Positions 50,442 through 59,801 are shown, numbered from the stretch's first letter. The stretch is DNA of 64,000 nucleotides from Streptomyces sp. Je 1-332 (GCF_040730185.1 NZ_CP160402.1:7936001-8000000), one strand, 5' to 3'. Numbers and translations are program-made. The notes: generated by a model from the sequence alone, not told the origin.

Positions 50442-51643
50442 GCATCCCCCCGACCGAGCTCCAGAACGCCGACGCCGCAGCAGGCGTCGGCGTTTTGGAG
50501 ACACGGCTGACCGGCCTGAGCAAGGAGCGGTTCGCCCGCGACGTCTGGGCGCGCACGGCGCTGCTCACACGAGGAGCGAGCGACTTCTCCGACCTGTTCT
50601 CCGCCGACGCCGTGGACGAACTGACCTCGCGTCGGGGCCTGCGTACGCCCTTCCTCCGTGTCGCCAAGGACGGCTCCACACTCCCCGAGTCGTCCTTCAC
50701 CTCACCCGCCGGCGTCGGCGCCACCATCGCCGACCAGCTCGACGACACCGCCCTGTGGCGAAGCTTCGCGGACGGCGCCACGCTCGTCCTGCAAGCTCTG
50801 CAGCGCACATGGGCGCCGGTCGCGGACTTCACCGCCGGGCTGAGCACGGAGCTGGGGCATCCGGTGCAGGCCAACGCCTATGTCACGCCGCCGCAGAATC
50901 GCGGGTTCGACGACCACTACGACGTCCATGATGTCTTCGTACTGCAGATCGACGGCACCAAGCGCTGGCTCGTCCGCGAGCCCGTCCACCCCGACCCCCT
51001 GCGCGATCAGCCGTGGACGGATCGCCGCCGCGCCGTCGCCGAGGCCGCGAAGGGCGAGGCCTGCATCGACACCGTTCTCGAGCCCGGGGACGTCCTCTAC
51101 CTGCCGCGGGGCTGGCTGCACGCCGCCCAGGCGCAGGGGGAGGTCTCGATCCATCTGACGCTGGGGATCCACAGTTGGACGCGGTACGCGCTGGCCGAAC
51201 AGCTCGCCAAGGCCGCACTCGCGGAGCTGCGCGACGACCCCGAGATGCGCGGCACCCTGCCCCTGGGGGTGGACGGGCCTGACGGCGAGCTCGACATCGT
51301 GCGCGAACGCCTCGCCGCCGCGATCACCAAGGTCGATTCCGCTCCACTGTTCCACCGCACCAGACGAGGCCAGGCACGCCCCGCGCCGCTGGGGCCGCTG
51401 ACCCAGCTCAAGGCCGTCGACGGCCTCGGCCGGCACTCACGGGTACGTCTTCGCGGTGAGTTGGAAGCGCGCCTCGACGGCCCGCGTCTGTCCACGCGCG
51501 TGGGCTGGCTCGACTTCCCCGCGGCTGAACTGCCGTCGGTGGCCCGCATGCTGGACGGCGAGATTCGCACCGCCGGCGATCTCGGCATCGAACTCGTCGA
51601 GAGACTGCTGCGTGCGGGCGTACTGGTGCCCGCGGAACAGTGA
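50438..51643 (+). CDS. JmjC-type (cupin-4) Fe(II)/2-oxoglutarate oxygenase
   Basis: 401 residues from TTG 50438, overlapping the repeat-peptide stop; no other start with better signals is in frame. The iron-binding facial triad is His160 and Asp162 in DDHYDVHDVFVLQ and His228 in YLPRGWLHAAQ, in a cupin fold similar to ribosomal oxygenases (YcfD/RoxA, which hydroxylate Arg of L16). A winged-helix-like C-terminus (~320-400, DFPAAELPSVARMLDGEIRT) is as in those enzymes. The coupled repeat peptide is a candidate substrate; a ribosomal target is the alternative. Confidence 0.87.
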   Translation: MSIPPTELQNADAAAGVGVLETRLTGLSKERFARDVWARTALLTRGASDFSDLFSADAVDELTSRRGLRTPFLRVAKDGSTLPESSFTSPAGVGATIADQLDDTALWRSFADGATLVLQALQRTWAPVADFTAGLSTELGHPVQANAYVTPPQNRGFDDHYDVHDVFVLQIDGTKRWLVREPVHPDPLRDQPWTDRRRAVAEAAKGEACIDTVLEPGDVLYLPRGWLHAAQAQGEVSIHLTLGIHSWTRYALAEQLAKAALAELRDDPEMRGTLPLGVDGPDGELDIVRERLAAAITKVDSAPLFHRTRRGQARPAPLGPLTQLKAVDGLGRHSRVRLRGELEARLDGPRLSTRVGWLDFPAAELPSVARMLDGEIRTAGDLGIELVERLLRAGVLVPAEQ

Positions 51644-51650
51644 CACAGCC

Positions 51651-52550
51651 ATGGTGATCGCGGCAGACCGCTTCTTCTGCGCCGAGGCCGCGCGGACCCG
51701 CGGCGACCCACTGGCGGGCACAGCACCGCACGGTTCCATCTGGGTACTCATCGAGTACGAAGGCGGCTGGCCGCCCAACGGCTTCGACGGACTCCGTCTC
51801 GAACCCCTCACCAAAGGGCTCGTGTTCGCCGCCGCCCAGGCGGTGCGGGCACGCATCCTCCTGGTCAGGCGGCACGGACGCCGCACCCCCGAGAATTCCA
51901 GGCGCTGGGCCGTGCTGCGCCAGGACAGCTCCGGCGCCTGCCGCCAGCAGTGGGGCACATGGAGCCGTGATCAGGACCTGGCGGGGATCGCCGACGCCCT
52001 CAGCGCCCCCGGAGAGCTCGGGCTTCCGCCCGTCGTCCTCGTCTGCACCCACGGTCAGCACGACACCTGCTGCGCCGTGCGCGGCCGGCCCGTGGGACGT
52101 GCCCTCAGCGAGCGCTGGCCCGACCTGGTGTGGGAATGCACCCACATCGGCGGTGACCGGTTCGCGGCCAACGTCGTCGTCGCGCCCGACGGCGTCTACT
52201 ACGGCGGACTCGACGCCCCGTCATCCGTCACGGCGGTGGAGGAACACCTGGCGGGCCGGATTCACGGGGCACATCTGCGCGGTTACACGGATCTCTTCCC
52301 GCCGCAGCAGGCCGCTGTCGCGGCCGTTCTCAGACGCTTCGGCCCGGCAGGCCGGCACGACTACGCGGTCGTCGAGACGTCCCGCGAGGACAACCACTGG
52401 CGCATCCGCCTCACGGGCCGCCCGCCCCACCCGACGACGCTCGACGTCGAGGTGCACTCCTACCGCACCCCGCCGTGTCAGCTGACCTGCCGCGGACTGT
52501 CCATGAGCTCCGCGGCCGTCTACGAGGTCACCTCCATCGGCGTCGGCTGA
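51651..52550 (+). CDS. Sucrase/ferredoxin-like family protein
   Basis: 299 residues, start ATG 51651, 7 bp after the JmjC stop, so in the same operon. The thioredoxin-like [2Fe-2S]-type signature is CTHGQHDTCCAVRGRPVG, with HIGGDRFAANVVV following, as in the Sucrase/ferredoxin-like (Pfam 06999) family. A second cysteine pair sits at PPCQLTCRG. Such proteins may bind a [2Fe-2S] cluster; a role as electron donor or redox partner for the oxygenase is possible but unproven. Confidence 0.85.
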   Translation: MVIAADRFFCAEAARTRGDPLAGTAPHGSIWVLIEYEGGWPPNGFDGLRLEPLTKGLVFAAAQAVRARILLVRRHGRRTPENSRRWAVLRQDSSGACRQQWGTWSRDQDLAGIADALSAPGELGLPPVVLVCTHGQHDTCCAVRGRPVGRALSERWPDLVWECTHIGGDRFAANVVVAPDGVYYGGLDAPSSVTAVEEHLAGRIHGAHLRGYTDLFPPQQAAVAAVLRRFGPAGRHDYAVVETSREDNHWRIRLTGRPPHPTTLDVEVHSYRTPPCQLTCRGLSMSSAAVYEVTSIGVG

Positions 52551-52673
52551 GCCCCGCTGCCAGGCTCGTTCACCCGTCCGGACCAGCGTGCGAGCGGCCA
52601 CGATCGCCTGGATCACAGCGGAAGGCCGGCGTCCTTCGGGCCGGCTCTTTCAACTCTCCGGTAGCGTCGGCGT

Positions 52674-54359
52674 ATGAGTCATCCGCACCCTGAGCTGAAG
52701 CCCGCCCCGCCGCTCACCAAGGGGGGCCTGCGCGTGGTCGCCCTGGGCGGGCTGGGTGAGATCGGCCGCAACATGACGGTCTTCGAGCACGCCGGCAAGC
52801 TGCTCATCGTCGACTGCGGCGTGCTGTTCCCCGAGGACAACCAGCCCGGCGTAGACGTCATCCTTCCCGACTTCACGTCGATCCGGGACCGGCTGGACGA
52901 CGTCGTGGCCGTGGTGCTCACCCACGGCCACGAGGACCACATCGGCGGCGTGCCCTACCTGCTGCGTGAACGGCGCGACATCCCCGTCGTCGGATCGAAA
53001 CTGACGCTGGCCTTCCTCGAGGCCAAGCTCAAGGAGCACGGCATCCGGCCGCGCACGGTGCGGGTGCGCGAGGGGGACCGGCGTGGATTCGGGCCCTTCG
53101 ACTGCGAGTTCGTGGCAGTCAACCACTCCATCCCCGACGGGCTCGCCGTCGCCATCCGCACAGGTGCCGGAATGGTGCTCCACACCGGTGACTTCAAGAT
53201 GGACCAGTTCCCGCTGGACGACCGGATCACCGACCTGCGCGCCTTCGCCCGGCTCGGAGAGGAGGGCGTCGACCTCTTCCTCACCGACTCCACCAACGCC
53301 GAGGTACCGGGCTTCACCACCTCCGAGCGCGAGCTGAACCCCGCGATCGAGCAGGTCCTGCGTACGGCGCCGAGACGGGTCATCGTCTCCAGTTTCGCCA
53401 GCCACGTACACCGCATCCAGCAGGTGCTCGACGCCGCCCACCAGTACGGCCGCAAGGTCGCCTTCGTGGGCCGCTCGATGGTCCGCAACATGGGCATCGC
53501 CCGCGACCTGGGCTATCTGAAGGTTCCCTCGGGCCTTGTCGTCAGCATGAAGGAGCTGGAGAAGCTCCCCGAGAACCGGATCGCCCTGGTGTGCACCGGC
53601 TCCCAGGGTGAGCCGATGGCCGCGCTGTCCCGGATGGCCAACCGCGACCACGTGATCCGCATCGGCAGGGGAGACACCGTACTTCTCGCCAGCTCCCTGA
53701 TCCCCGGCAACGAGACGGCGATCTACCGCGTGATCAACGGCCTCACCCGCTGGGGCGCCAACGTCGTCCACAAGGGCAACGCCAAGGTGCATGTCTCGGG
53801 GCACGCGAGCGCCGGTGAGCTCATCTACTGCTACAACATCGTCAAGCCACGCAATGTCATGCCCGTGCACGGCGAGTGGAAGCATCTGAAGGCCAACGCC
53901 GATCTGGCCATCCGTACCGGCGTCGACCCCGACCGGGTCGTCATCGCCGAGGACGGCGTCGTCGTCGACCTCGTCGACGGCCGCGCCTCCATCACCGGCA
54001 AGGTCCCCGCGGGCTATGTCTACGTGGACGGGATGACCGTCGGCGGCGTCACCGAGGCCTCGTTGAAGGACCGGCTCACGCTGGCCGAGGAGGGTGTCGT
54101 CACGGTGGTCGCCATCGTCGACGCCGACACGGGGGCACTGGCCGAGGCCCCCGACTTCCTGGCCCGCGGTTTCGTCCACGACGCGGCCACCTTCGAGTCC
54201 GTCATCCCGGTGATCGAGAAGACCCTGGCCACCGCCGCCGAGGAAGGGGTCGGCGACGCCCACCAGCTCGAACAGCTCATCGCTCGCGCCGTGGCGAACT
54301 GGGCGTTCCGCACCCACCGCCGCAGGCCCCTGATCATCCCGGTCATCATCGACGCCTGA
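52674..54359 (+). CDS. rnj: Ribonuclease J
   Basis: 561 residues, the same length as known Streptomyces RNase J. Metallo-beta-lactamase/beta-CASP architecture: GLGEIGRNMTVFE, motif 2 LTHGHEDHIGG, HTGDFKMDQ, DSTNAEVPGF, beta-CASP ASHVHRIQQ and GSQGEPMAALSRMA, and HVSGHAS plus MPVHGEW near the end; the C-terminal domain is present. It should act as a 5'-3' exo/endoribonuclease. The neighbours here (sucrase-like, spermidine-synthase-like) are not the usual dapA setting, so this may be a second copy. Confidence 0.92.
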   Translation: MSHPHPELKPAPPLTKGGLRVVALGGLGEIGRNMTVFEHAGKLLIVDCGVLFPEDNQPGVDVILPDFTSIRDRLDDVVAVVLTHGHEDHIGGVPYLLRERRDIPVVGSKLTLAFLEAKLKEHGIRPRTVRVREGDRRGFGPFDCEFVAVNHSIPDGLAVAIRTGAGMVLHTGDFKMDQFPLDDRITDLRAFARLGEEGVDLFLTDSTNAEVPGFTTSERELNPAIEQVLRTAPRRVIVSSFASHVHRIQQVLDAAHQYGRKVAFVGRSMVRNMGIARDLGYLKVPSGLVVSMKELEKLPENRIALVCTGSQGEPMAALSRMANRDHVIRIGRGDTVLLASSLIPGNETAIYRVINGLTRWGANVVHKGNAKVHVSGHASAGELIYCYNIVKPRNVMPVHGEWKHLKANADLAIRTGVDPDRVVIAEDGVVVDLVDGRASITGKVPAGYVYVDGMTVGGVTEASLKDRLTLAEEGVVTVVAIVDADTGALAEAPDFLARGFVHDAATFESVIPVIEKTLATAAEEGVGDAHQLEQLIARAVANWAFRTHRRRPLIIPVIIDA

Positions 54360-54421
54360 CCACGCGCCGGTCATCCTGCCCCAGCCGCCCGAACTGCCCG
54401 GCCTGCCCAGAAAGTGAACGG

Positions 54422-55135
54422 ATGAGCGTGCGTTTCGAGGAGATCGACTGGCGTCCGACACCGATGGGGGACATCAGCCTGCGACGGCGAAGGGACCCGG
54501 CATCGGGCGATGACGTGTACGAGGTGAAGCTCGGTGACGAGTTCCTGATGTCCAGCCTCTTCACCGCCGGCGAGATCGCGCTGACCCGGCTCGGCCTCGC
54601 GCAACTGCCGGACACCGAACTGGACGTGGCGGTGGGCGGCCTCGGCCTCGGATACACCGCACGTGCCGCTCTCGACGACCGGCGGGTGCGCTCGCTGACC
54701 GTGATCGAGGCACTCGGCGAAGTGATCGACTGGCATCAGCGCGGGTACGTGCCGCTGGGCGCCGCCCTGTCGTCGGACCCCCGATGCCGCCTGGTCCAGG
54801 GCGACTTCTTCGCGATGGCGGGCGAGGACGGCGACGGTCTTGACCCCGAGGAGCCGGACCGCCGCTTCCACGCCATCCTCCTCGACGTCGACCACTCGCC
54901 CCGCCACGTACTGCACCCCAGCCACGCGGCGCTCTACGAGCCGAGCGGCTTGCGTGCCCTTGCCCGGCGGTTGCACCCCGGCGGCGTCTTCGCCCTGTGG
55001 TCGAACGACCCGCCGGACGCGGAGTTCTACGCCGTACTCGGCGAGGTCTTCCCGAAGGCGGAGAGCCACGTCGTCGATTTTCCCAACCCGCTGCAAGGCG
55101 GCAGCGCCACCAACACCGTGTACGTGGCGGGGTGA
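54422..55135 (+). CDS. Spermidine synthase-like methyltransferase-fold protein
   Basis: 237 residues. Rossmann core: DVAVGGLGLGYTARAALDDR, SLTVIEALGEVIDWHQRG, GDFFAMAGEDG and FHAILLDVDHSPRHVLHP. The motif order fits spermidine-synthase-like proteins, but the polyamine-binding acidic residues are not all in the usual context, so the product is uncertain. It begins 62 bp after RNase J and may be cotranscribed. Confidence 0.8.
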   Translation: MSVRFEEIDWRPTPMGDISLRRRRDPASGDDVYEVKLGDEFLMSSLFTAGEIALTRLGLAQLPDTELDVAVGGLGLGYTARAALDDRRVRSLTVIEALGEVIDWHQRGYVPLGAALSSDPRCRLVQGDFFAMAGEDGDGLDPEEPDRRFHAILLDVDHSPRHVLHPSHAALYEPSGLRALARRLHPGGVFALWSNDPPDAEFYAVLGEVFPKAESHVVDFPNPLQGGSATNTVYVAG

Positions 55136-55167
55136 AGAAGAGCAGAGGTCCGTAAGCCGGTGGAGCG

Positions 55168-55914
55168 CTACTTCGGCGGGTGGAGCTTGCGGAAGTACGT
55201 CCAGCTGGTCTCGTTGGGCTCGCTCCACTTCTCCGGGGCGCGGGCGAACTCCGGGTGGTGGGCGGCGATGTAGGCGCGGGTGCGCTCGGGGACCTGGTCG
55301 TACGAGCCGAGCTTGCGGCCCCGGCAGTGATAGGTGAGCCCGCCGGGCCGTTGGCCGCGTTCCATCCACGGGAGCCAGGGGGACATGCGGGTCCACGACA
55401 TGGTGGCTGGGACGCTGGGCGCGGCGCCGGCCAGGTCGGCGCGGTCCGCGAAGAACTGGAAGAGCTCCAGAGCCTTGTACGTGTCGTCGGCCGAGTTGAG
55501 GGGGTACTGGGCCACGGGCAGCGGCGAGGGATAGGCGAGCGGGATCTCCAGGCTGAAGCAGACCTGTCCGCCGAGATCAGTCGTCGGAATGGGGAAGGGA
55601 CGCCATTTCTGGTTCGCTGGGTCGTTCCATATGTGCACCACCGGCAGACCCTGCCAGGTCTTCAGGATCTCGCGCGTCCCGGGGTCCAGGTAGAACGCGG
55701 CCTCGCGGGTGAGCAGTTGGTAGGCGTCAGGTCCGGCTTCGACGTCCTGGACGAGCCGGGCGACATTGATCCCCTCGAAGCCGAACAGGCGCTGGTAAGG
55801 CTCGTCAGGCGCCCAGGAGTACACGTCTCCGGACCACCAGTACGTGACCTCGTCGCCGTCGAGCGAGGCCCGGGTACGCGCGAAGGAACGGAGCAGCTCT
55901 GCGGGTGTCGTCAT
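55168..55914 (-). CDS. DUF1838-like protein
   Basis: 248 residues from ATG 55914. Segments TYWWSGDVYSWAPDEPYQRL, FGFEGINVARLV and NDPANQKWRPFPI, plus PGGLTYHCRGRKL, resemble the DUF1838 family as I recall it. No signal peptide, mostly beta. Function unknown. It converges on the spermidine-synthase-like gene. Confidence 0.75.
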   Translation of the reverse strand: MTTPAELLRSFARTRASLDGDEVTYWWSGDVYSWAPDEPYQRLFGFEGINVARLVQDVEAGPDAYQLLTREAAFYLDPGTREILKTWQGLPVVHIWNDPANQKWRPFPIPTTDLGGQVCFSLEIPLAYPSPLPVAQYPLNSADDTYKALELFQFFADRADLAGAAPSVPATMSWTRMSPWLPWMERGQRPGGLTYHCRGRKLGSYDQVPERTRAYIAAHHPEFARAPEKWSEPNETSWTYFRKLHPPK

Positions 55915-55986
55915 AGGGACCACTCTGCGCCACCGCCGCCTGTTCCGGCGCGTCCGCGTGGCCTGTCCATCGGCTCCAGCAAAAAA

Positions 55987-56027
55987 GCGAGCGTGCCACC
56001 GAAAAGGAGGGTCGGTGGCACGCTCGC
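55987..56027 (-). terminator. Rho-independent-type terminator of the chaplin gene
   Basis: GCGAGCGTGCCACCG (55987-56001) pairs perfectly with CGGTGGCACGCTCGC (56013-56027). On the minus strand the stem is followed by TTTTTT (plus-strand A run 55981-55986), so it is a classical terminator for the chaplin gene, 46 bp after its stop. Confidence 0.9.
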
Positions 56028-56072
56028 TCAGACCGTGTGGAGCCAGTGGCTCCTACGGTGCTTTACGACCGG

Positions 56073-56312
56073 TCAGGCGTTGACGCAGGTGTTGCCGAAG
56101 GCCGGGTTGAGCAGACCGATGACGTTGACGGTGTTACCGCACACGTTGACCGGGATGTGGACCGGGACCTGGGCCTGGTTGCCCGAGAGCACGCCCGGCG
56201 AACCCACGGCAGCACCCTGGGCGCCGGCGTCCGCGGAAGCGAGACCCGCGGCGCCCATCACGAGACCACCGGTGGCCAGCACCACGCTCATCGTCTTCTT
56301 CATGGCAGACAT
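56073..56312 (-). CDS. Short chaplin
   Basis: 79 residues from ATG 56312 (AGGAG 8 nt upstream). A Sec signal (KKTMSVVLATGGLVMGAAGL, cleaved near ASA) precedes one chaplin domain: VHIPVNVCGNTVNVIGLLNP, then FGNTCVNA with the paired cysteines. Short chaplins self-assemble into amyloid rodlets that coat aerial hyphae and lower surface tension. No LPxTG anchor, so it is a ChpD-H type. The strong terminator suggests high expression. Confidence 0.95.
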   Translation of the reverse strand: MSAMKKTMSVVLATGGLVMGAAGLASADAGAQGAAVGSPGVLSGNQAQVPVHIPVNVCGNTVNVIGLLNPAFGNTCVNA

Positions 56313-56481
56313 ACTTCTTTCTCCTAGGGTTCGACCAGCAGGAAGGCGCCAAGCCAGCCTCAACAGACGTCGCGTGGCCGGAGCACCCCGCTTCTTTGGC
56401 GCCTCGGCTTGTCAACGCCCCAGTCGGGCTTCGGACACGCTGATTCCCCCGAATGCCAGCCCCCTGGCCCGGCCAGGAGTG

Positions 56482-56871
56482 TCAGGTGCTGGGAGCGGTC
56501 GTGGCGTCGAGGAGCGCGCGCAGTTGCTGAAACCCCTCTTCGCGGGTGTCGGCCAGAGGCAGGACGCCGGCGGCGCCGGTGATCTCGAGTACGCGCTGCA
56601 CGGACGTGTGGAACGGGCCGGCCAGGACGAAGGGGCGTTCTGCCTGCTCGTGCTCGGTGCTGGTGTGCAGGATCAGGCCGAGCAGGGTGCTGTCGGCGAA
56701 GGTGAGTTCGTCGACGGCGAGCAGGGTGGCATCGGTGTCACGGTGCGTCCGGGCGCTCTGGAGGGCAGCGGTGACCGCGCTCGCGTCCTGGATGTCGATC
56801 TCGTGGCGCAGCGTGACAACGGCCACCCGTTCCATCAGGGAGAGTTCAATTTTGTTGTCGTCGGGAAACAT
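56482..56871 (-). CDS. STAS-domain protein
   Basis: 129 residues. RVAVVTLRHEIDIQDASAVT is the first STAS strand-helix; LLAVDELTFADSTLLGLILH is the phospho-acceptor loop, here with AD-ST, and RPFVLAGPFHTSVQRVLEI follows. It fits the anti-sigma-factor-antagonist group. No kinase is adjacent. Start ATG 56871. This is the third STAS protein in the window and the loops differ, so they probably answer to different partners. Confidence 0.85.
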   Translation of the reverse strand: MFPDDNKIELSLMERVAVVTLRHEIDIQDASAVTAALQSARTHRDTDATLLAVDELTFADSTLLGLILHTSTEHEQAERPFVLAGPFHTSVQRVLEITGAAGVLPLADTREEGFQQLRALLDATTAPST

Positions 56872-56962
56872 TCCCCGACCCTGTCATATTCGCGCCCGGG
56901 CGTGCACGGAACACTCCTACTCGTGGAGGCCGCCCTGGCGCCCACGAGGAGGAGAGGGAGCG

Positions 56963-58195
56963 TCAGTTACCAGTGGCCGGGCGGAGGATGACCGGCAGTT
57001 CCCGGTGCCCGTTGGAGATGAACGACTCCGCGGGGCTCAGTGTGGAGGCGGGGACGGCGAGGGCGAGGTCCGGGAAGCGGGTGAACAGTGCCCTGAGCGC
57101 GGTCTCTGCCTCCATCCGGGCCAGGGCGGCGCCGAGGCAGACGTGGACGCCGTGCCCGAACGCGAGATGGGTCTTGTTGGCTCGGGTCAGGTCGAAGGTG
57201 CCGGCGCTCGCCCCGTGGAGGTCAGGGTGCCGGCCCGCTGCCGCGTAGGAGGCGAGGATCGCCTCACCCTGGCGGATCGTGAGCCCCTGTGCCAGCGGAA
57301 TGTCCTCCACCGCGAACCGCATCGGCAGGTGCGCCACGGGGGCCTCGTAGCGCAGCGTCTCTTCGACGACATCTGTCCACGCGCTCTTGCCCTCGCGGAC
57401 CAGGGCGAGCTGTTCGGGGTGGCTGAGCAGCGCGGCGATGGCCTGGTCCAGCAGGTTGACGGTGGTCTCGTAGCCCGCGCTGATCACGAGGAGGAGGGTG
57501 TCGAGGAGCTCCTGCTCGGCCAGGACGGAGCCGTCGTCGTCCCGGGTGGTGATGAGTACGGAGGTCATGTCGTCGCCGGGCTCGGCTCGCCTGGCCGCGA
57601 CCAGGTCGGTCAGGATCGCGTACAACTCCTGGGTGTTCGTGGCGGCCTGGTCGGGGTCGAGCGTGGTGTCGAAAACGCGGTCGACGGTACGGCGGAACCG
57701 GGCCTGGTGGTGATCGGGCACCCCCATGAGTTCGCTGATGACACGGATCGGCAGCGGGTAGGCGAACCGATCGCGCAGATCGACGGGCTCTCCGGCGGGA
57801 AGGGCGGCGAACTCGTCGAGCAACGTGTGGGATATCTCCTCGATACGCGGCTGCAGGGCGGCGATACGGCGCGCGGTGAACGCCGGGCTGACCAGACGGC
57901 GCAGCCGCCGGTGGTCGCCGCCGAAGGCGGTGAACATGTTGTCCACGGCCACCCACAGCGCGAGCGGCCAGGTGCCGACGATCTTGTCCGGGAACATCGG
58001 CCAGTGCTGACGGGGGTCCTTGGATACCCGCGGGTCGGTGAGGAGCTGTTTGAGCAGGGACGGATCGGTCACGGCCCACGCCTCGACGCCCAGGACATCG
58101 ACGCGGGCGGCCGGGCCGCGCGCACGCAGGGCGGCGTCCTCGGCGTGCCGGTCGCTGCCGGTGGCGTCCAGGACAAGGATCTGCGGCTGGTCCAT
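56963..58195 (-). CDS. Cytochrome P450
   Basis: 410 residues from ATG 58195 (GAGGAG 8 nt upstream). I-helix oxygen motif [10 protein letters not shown], ExxR in [10 protein letters not shown], haem-loop [15 protein letters not shown] with the thiolate cysteine near residue 358. Soluble bacterial class (CYP105/107-like). It needs a ferredoxin partner; none is adjacent. Substrate unknown; the gene stands alone between STAS and a small membrane protein, not in an obvious biosynthetic cluster. Confidence 0.93.
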   Translation of the reverse strand: MDQPQILVLDATGSDRHAEDAALRARGPAARVDVLGVEAWAVTDPSLLKQLLTDPRVSKDPRQHWPMFPDKIVGTWPLALWVAVDNMFTAFGGDHRRLRRLVSPAFTARRIAALQPRIEEISHTLLDEFAALPAGEPVDLRDRFAYPLPIRVISELMGVPDHHQARFRRTVDRVFDTTLDPDQAATNTQELYAILTDLVAARRAEPGDDMTSVLITTRDDDGSVLAEQELLDTLLLVISAGYETTVNLLDQAIAALLSHPEQLALVREGKSAWTDVVEETLRYEAPVAHLPMRFAVEDIPLAQGLTIRQGEAILASYAAAGRHPDLHGASAGTFDLTRANKTHLAFGHGVHVCLGAALARMEAETALRALFTRFPDLALAVPASTLSPAESFISNGHRELPVILRPATGN

Positions 58196-58303
58196 GCGAG
58201 TGCTCCTCAGGGGTCGGGAATGCGCGGCCGGCGACCAGGCACGGGACACATTAGTTGGCCATCGGCGGGTCGGTGAAGGGCACTTGGGGGAGGGGACGCG
58301 CAG

Positions 58304-58399
58304 GTGGAGAGGACGTCACTCTCGTCGACTTTCCCTCGCTGCGGCGCGTTGACCGCCGAGGGCAAGCGGTGCCAGGTGATCATCGGACTGTACGGCTGA
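58304..58399 (+). CDS. Possible very small zinc-finger-like protein
   Basis: 31 residues from GTG 58304 (GGGGAGGGG about 10 nt upstream): [21 protein letters not shown] follows an 11-residue lead. The CGALTxxGxRC pattern occurs in small Streptomyces proteins with a paired-Cys knuckle. It is too short to be sure and may be a remnant of a larger gene. Confidence 0.35.
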   Translation: MERTSLSSTFPRCGALTAEGKRCQVIIGLYG

Positions 58400-58424
58400 C
58401 GTGCCCCGGAGGAATGAGAATGAG

Positions 58425-58619
58425 ATGACCGACGCCATCGTCCTGCTCGGAGTGGTCATCGGATTGTCCGTGCAGATCCAAGCCGTGTGGGACATGAGTC
58501 GCGCCCCTCTGGAGGGCGAAGACACGGATGCCGTGCAAGCCCAGGCGATCCTCCTGGCGATGGCGGGGGCCCTGTGCGCCGTCGTCGCCCTGTGCGTGGC
58601 GCTCTTCGTCCCGAGCTGA
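58425..58619 (+). CDS. Small two-helix membrane protein
   Basis: 64 residues from ATG 58425, with GGAGG 12 nt upstream. Two hydrophobic helices, AIVLLGVVIGLSVQIQAVW and AILLAMAGALCAVVALCVAL, flank a short acidic hairpin (EGEDTD). No recognised family. It could be a subunit of, or a toxin-like partner for, something else, but no neighbour supports that. Confidence 0.5.
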   Translation: MTDAIVLLGVVIGLSVQIQAVWDMSRAPLEGEDTDAVQAQAILLAMAGALCAVVALCVALFVPS

Positions 58620-58753
58620 CCGAGGCGCTCTCCAACCGGAAACCGGCATCGATTCCGGTGTCGCGTCGTCACTGGATGGCGCACCATGGGGCCCAGGAGA
58701 ACGACATCGTCTTGCGGGTGCGCCGGGTACGGCGCCGTCGGGGAGGAAGAACG

Positions 58754-59722
58754 GTGGACGGACAGCAGTGGGAGGCGACGGCCGCGGCCGTGCGGGAGGC
58801 GGTGCGTGCGCTGCTGCGCGTGCTGGAGCCGGAGCAGGTGCGTGTGCTGCGAGCGGGGCCCGACCGCCTGGACGCGCCCGAGTGGCGGGAGTGGACGTAT
58901 CTGCCGGGCTCGCGCCCCGGGTTGGCGACCGAGGGTCTCGATGCCCGGCAGCGCGAGGCGGTCGACGCCGTGCTGGCCGCGGCGCACAGCGTCGAGGGGG
59001 CCGAACTGGCCCGTGGGGCAATCGAAGTGGAGCGGTACCGCCGCGCCGCCGCCGGCGCCACGGGGGATGACCGCTACTGGGTGCGCCTGTCGGGCGACCC
59101 GGACAGCGGCGGCCCGTGGGGCTGGCGGATGAACGGCCACCATCTCGCCGTACACGTACTGATCGCGCCGGACGGCATGCGCGTGACGCCGCACTTCATC
59201 GGCGCGGAACCGGCGCGTATCGCGGACGGCCCGCAGGCCGGACGCAGGCTGCTCGGGCCGGAGGAGGACCTGGCGCGGCAGTTGGTCACGGACCTCGACG
59301 TCGGTCGGCGGGCCAAAGCGGTCTTCGCCGATTCACCGCCGGACGACATCCTGACCCGCGACGACCCCTTCGCTGATCCGGATCTGTTGCCGACGGGCCT
59401 GACCCACGGCGACATGGCTCCCGGTGAACAGCGGCTGCTCGAGCGTCTGGTGCGCCGCTACCTGGACCGCGCACCCGCCGCGTACGCGCGGGAGTGCTGG
59501 TCCGACACCGTGGCGCAAGGGCTGGACACCCTGTCGTTCTCCTGGGCCGGTGGCCGCGCGCCCGGGGACCGGCACTACTACTGCGTCCGGGCGCCGGACT
59601 TCCTCATCGAGTACGACAACACCCAGGACGACGGCAACCACGCCCACTCGGTCTGGCGGCACGTCCGCCACGACTGGGGCGCCGACCTGCTTCGCGCGCA
59701 CTACACCGAGCAGCACGGCTAG
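58754..59722 (+). CDS. DUF3500 family protein
   Basis: 322 residues from GTG 58754 (GGGGAGGAAG about 6 nt upstream). Diagnostic segments: DRYWVRLSGDPDSGGPWGWR, MNGHHLAVHVLIAPDG, TPHFIGAEPARI, then DTLSFSWAGG, HYYCVRAPDFLIEYDNTQDD and GNHAHSVWRH. This matches the DUF3500 family, whose function is not known; the conserved His/Asp/Asn set suggests a metal-dependent enzyme. No signal peptide here. Confidence 0.85.
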   Translation: MDGQQWEATAAAVREAVRALLRVLEPEQVRVLRAGPDRLDAPEWREWTYLPGSRPGLATEGLDARQREAVDAVLAAAHSVEGAELARGAIEVERYRRAAAGATGDDRYWVRLSGDPDSGGPWGWRMNGHHLAVHVLIAPDGMRVTPHFIGAEPARIADGPQAGRRLLGPEEDLARQLVTDLDVGRRAKAVFADSPPDDILTRDDPFADPDLLPTGLTHGDMAPGEQRLLERLVRRYLDRAPAAYARECWSDTVAQGLDTLSFSWAGGRAPGDRHYYCVRAPDFLIEYDNTQDDGNHAHSVWRHVRHDWGADLLRAHYTEQHG

Positions 59723-59801
59723 CCGGGCCTCGGCGCGCGTCGGAGACGGTCCCCAACGCGTGGTCGGCTTCGCGCCGGACCCCGCACGACTATGGCCGTA
59801 T

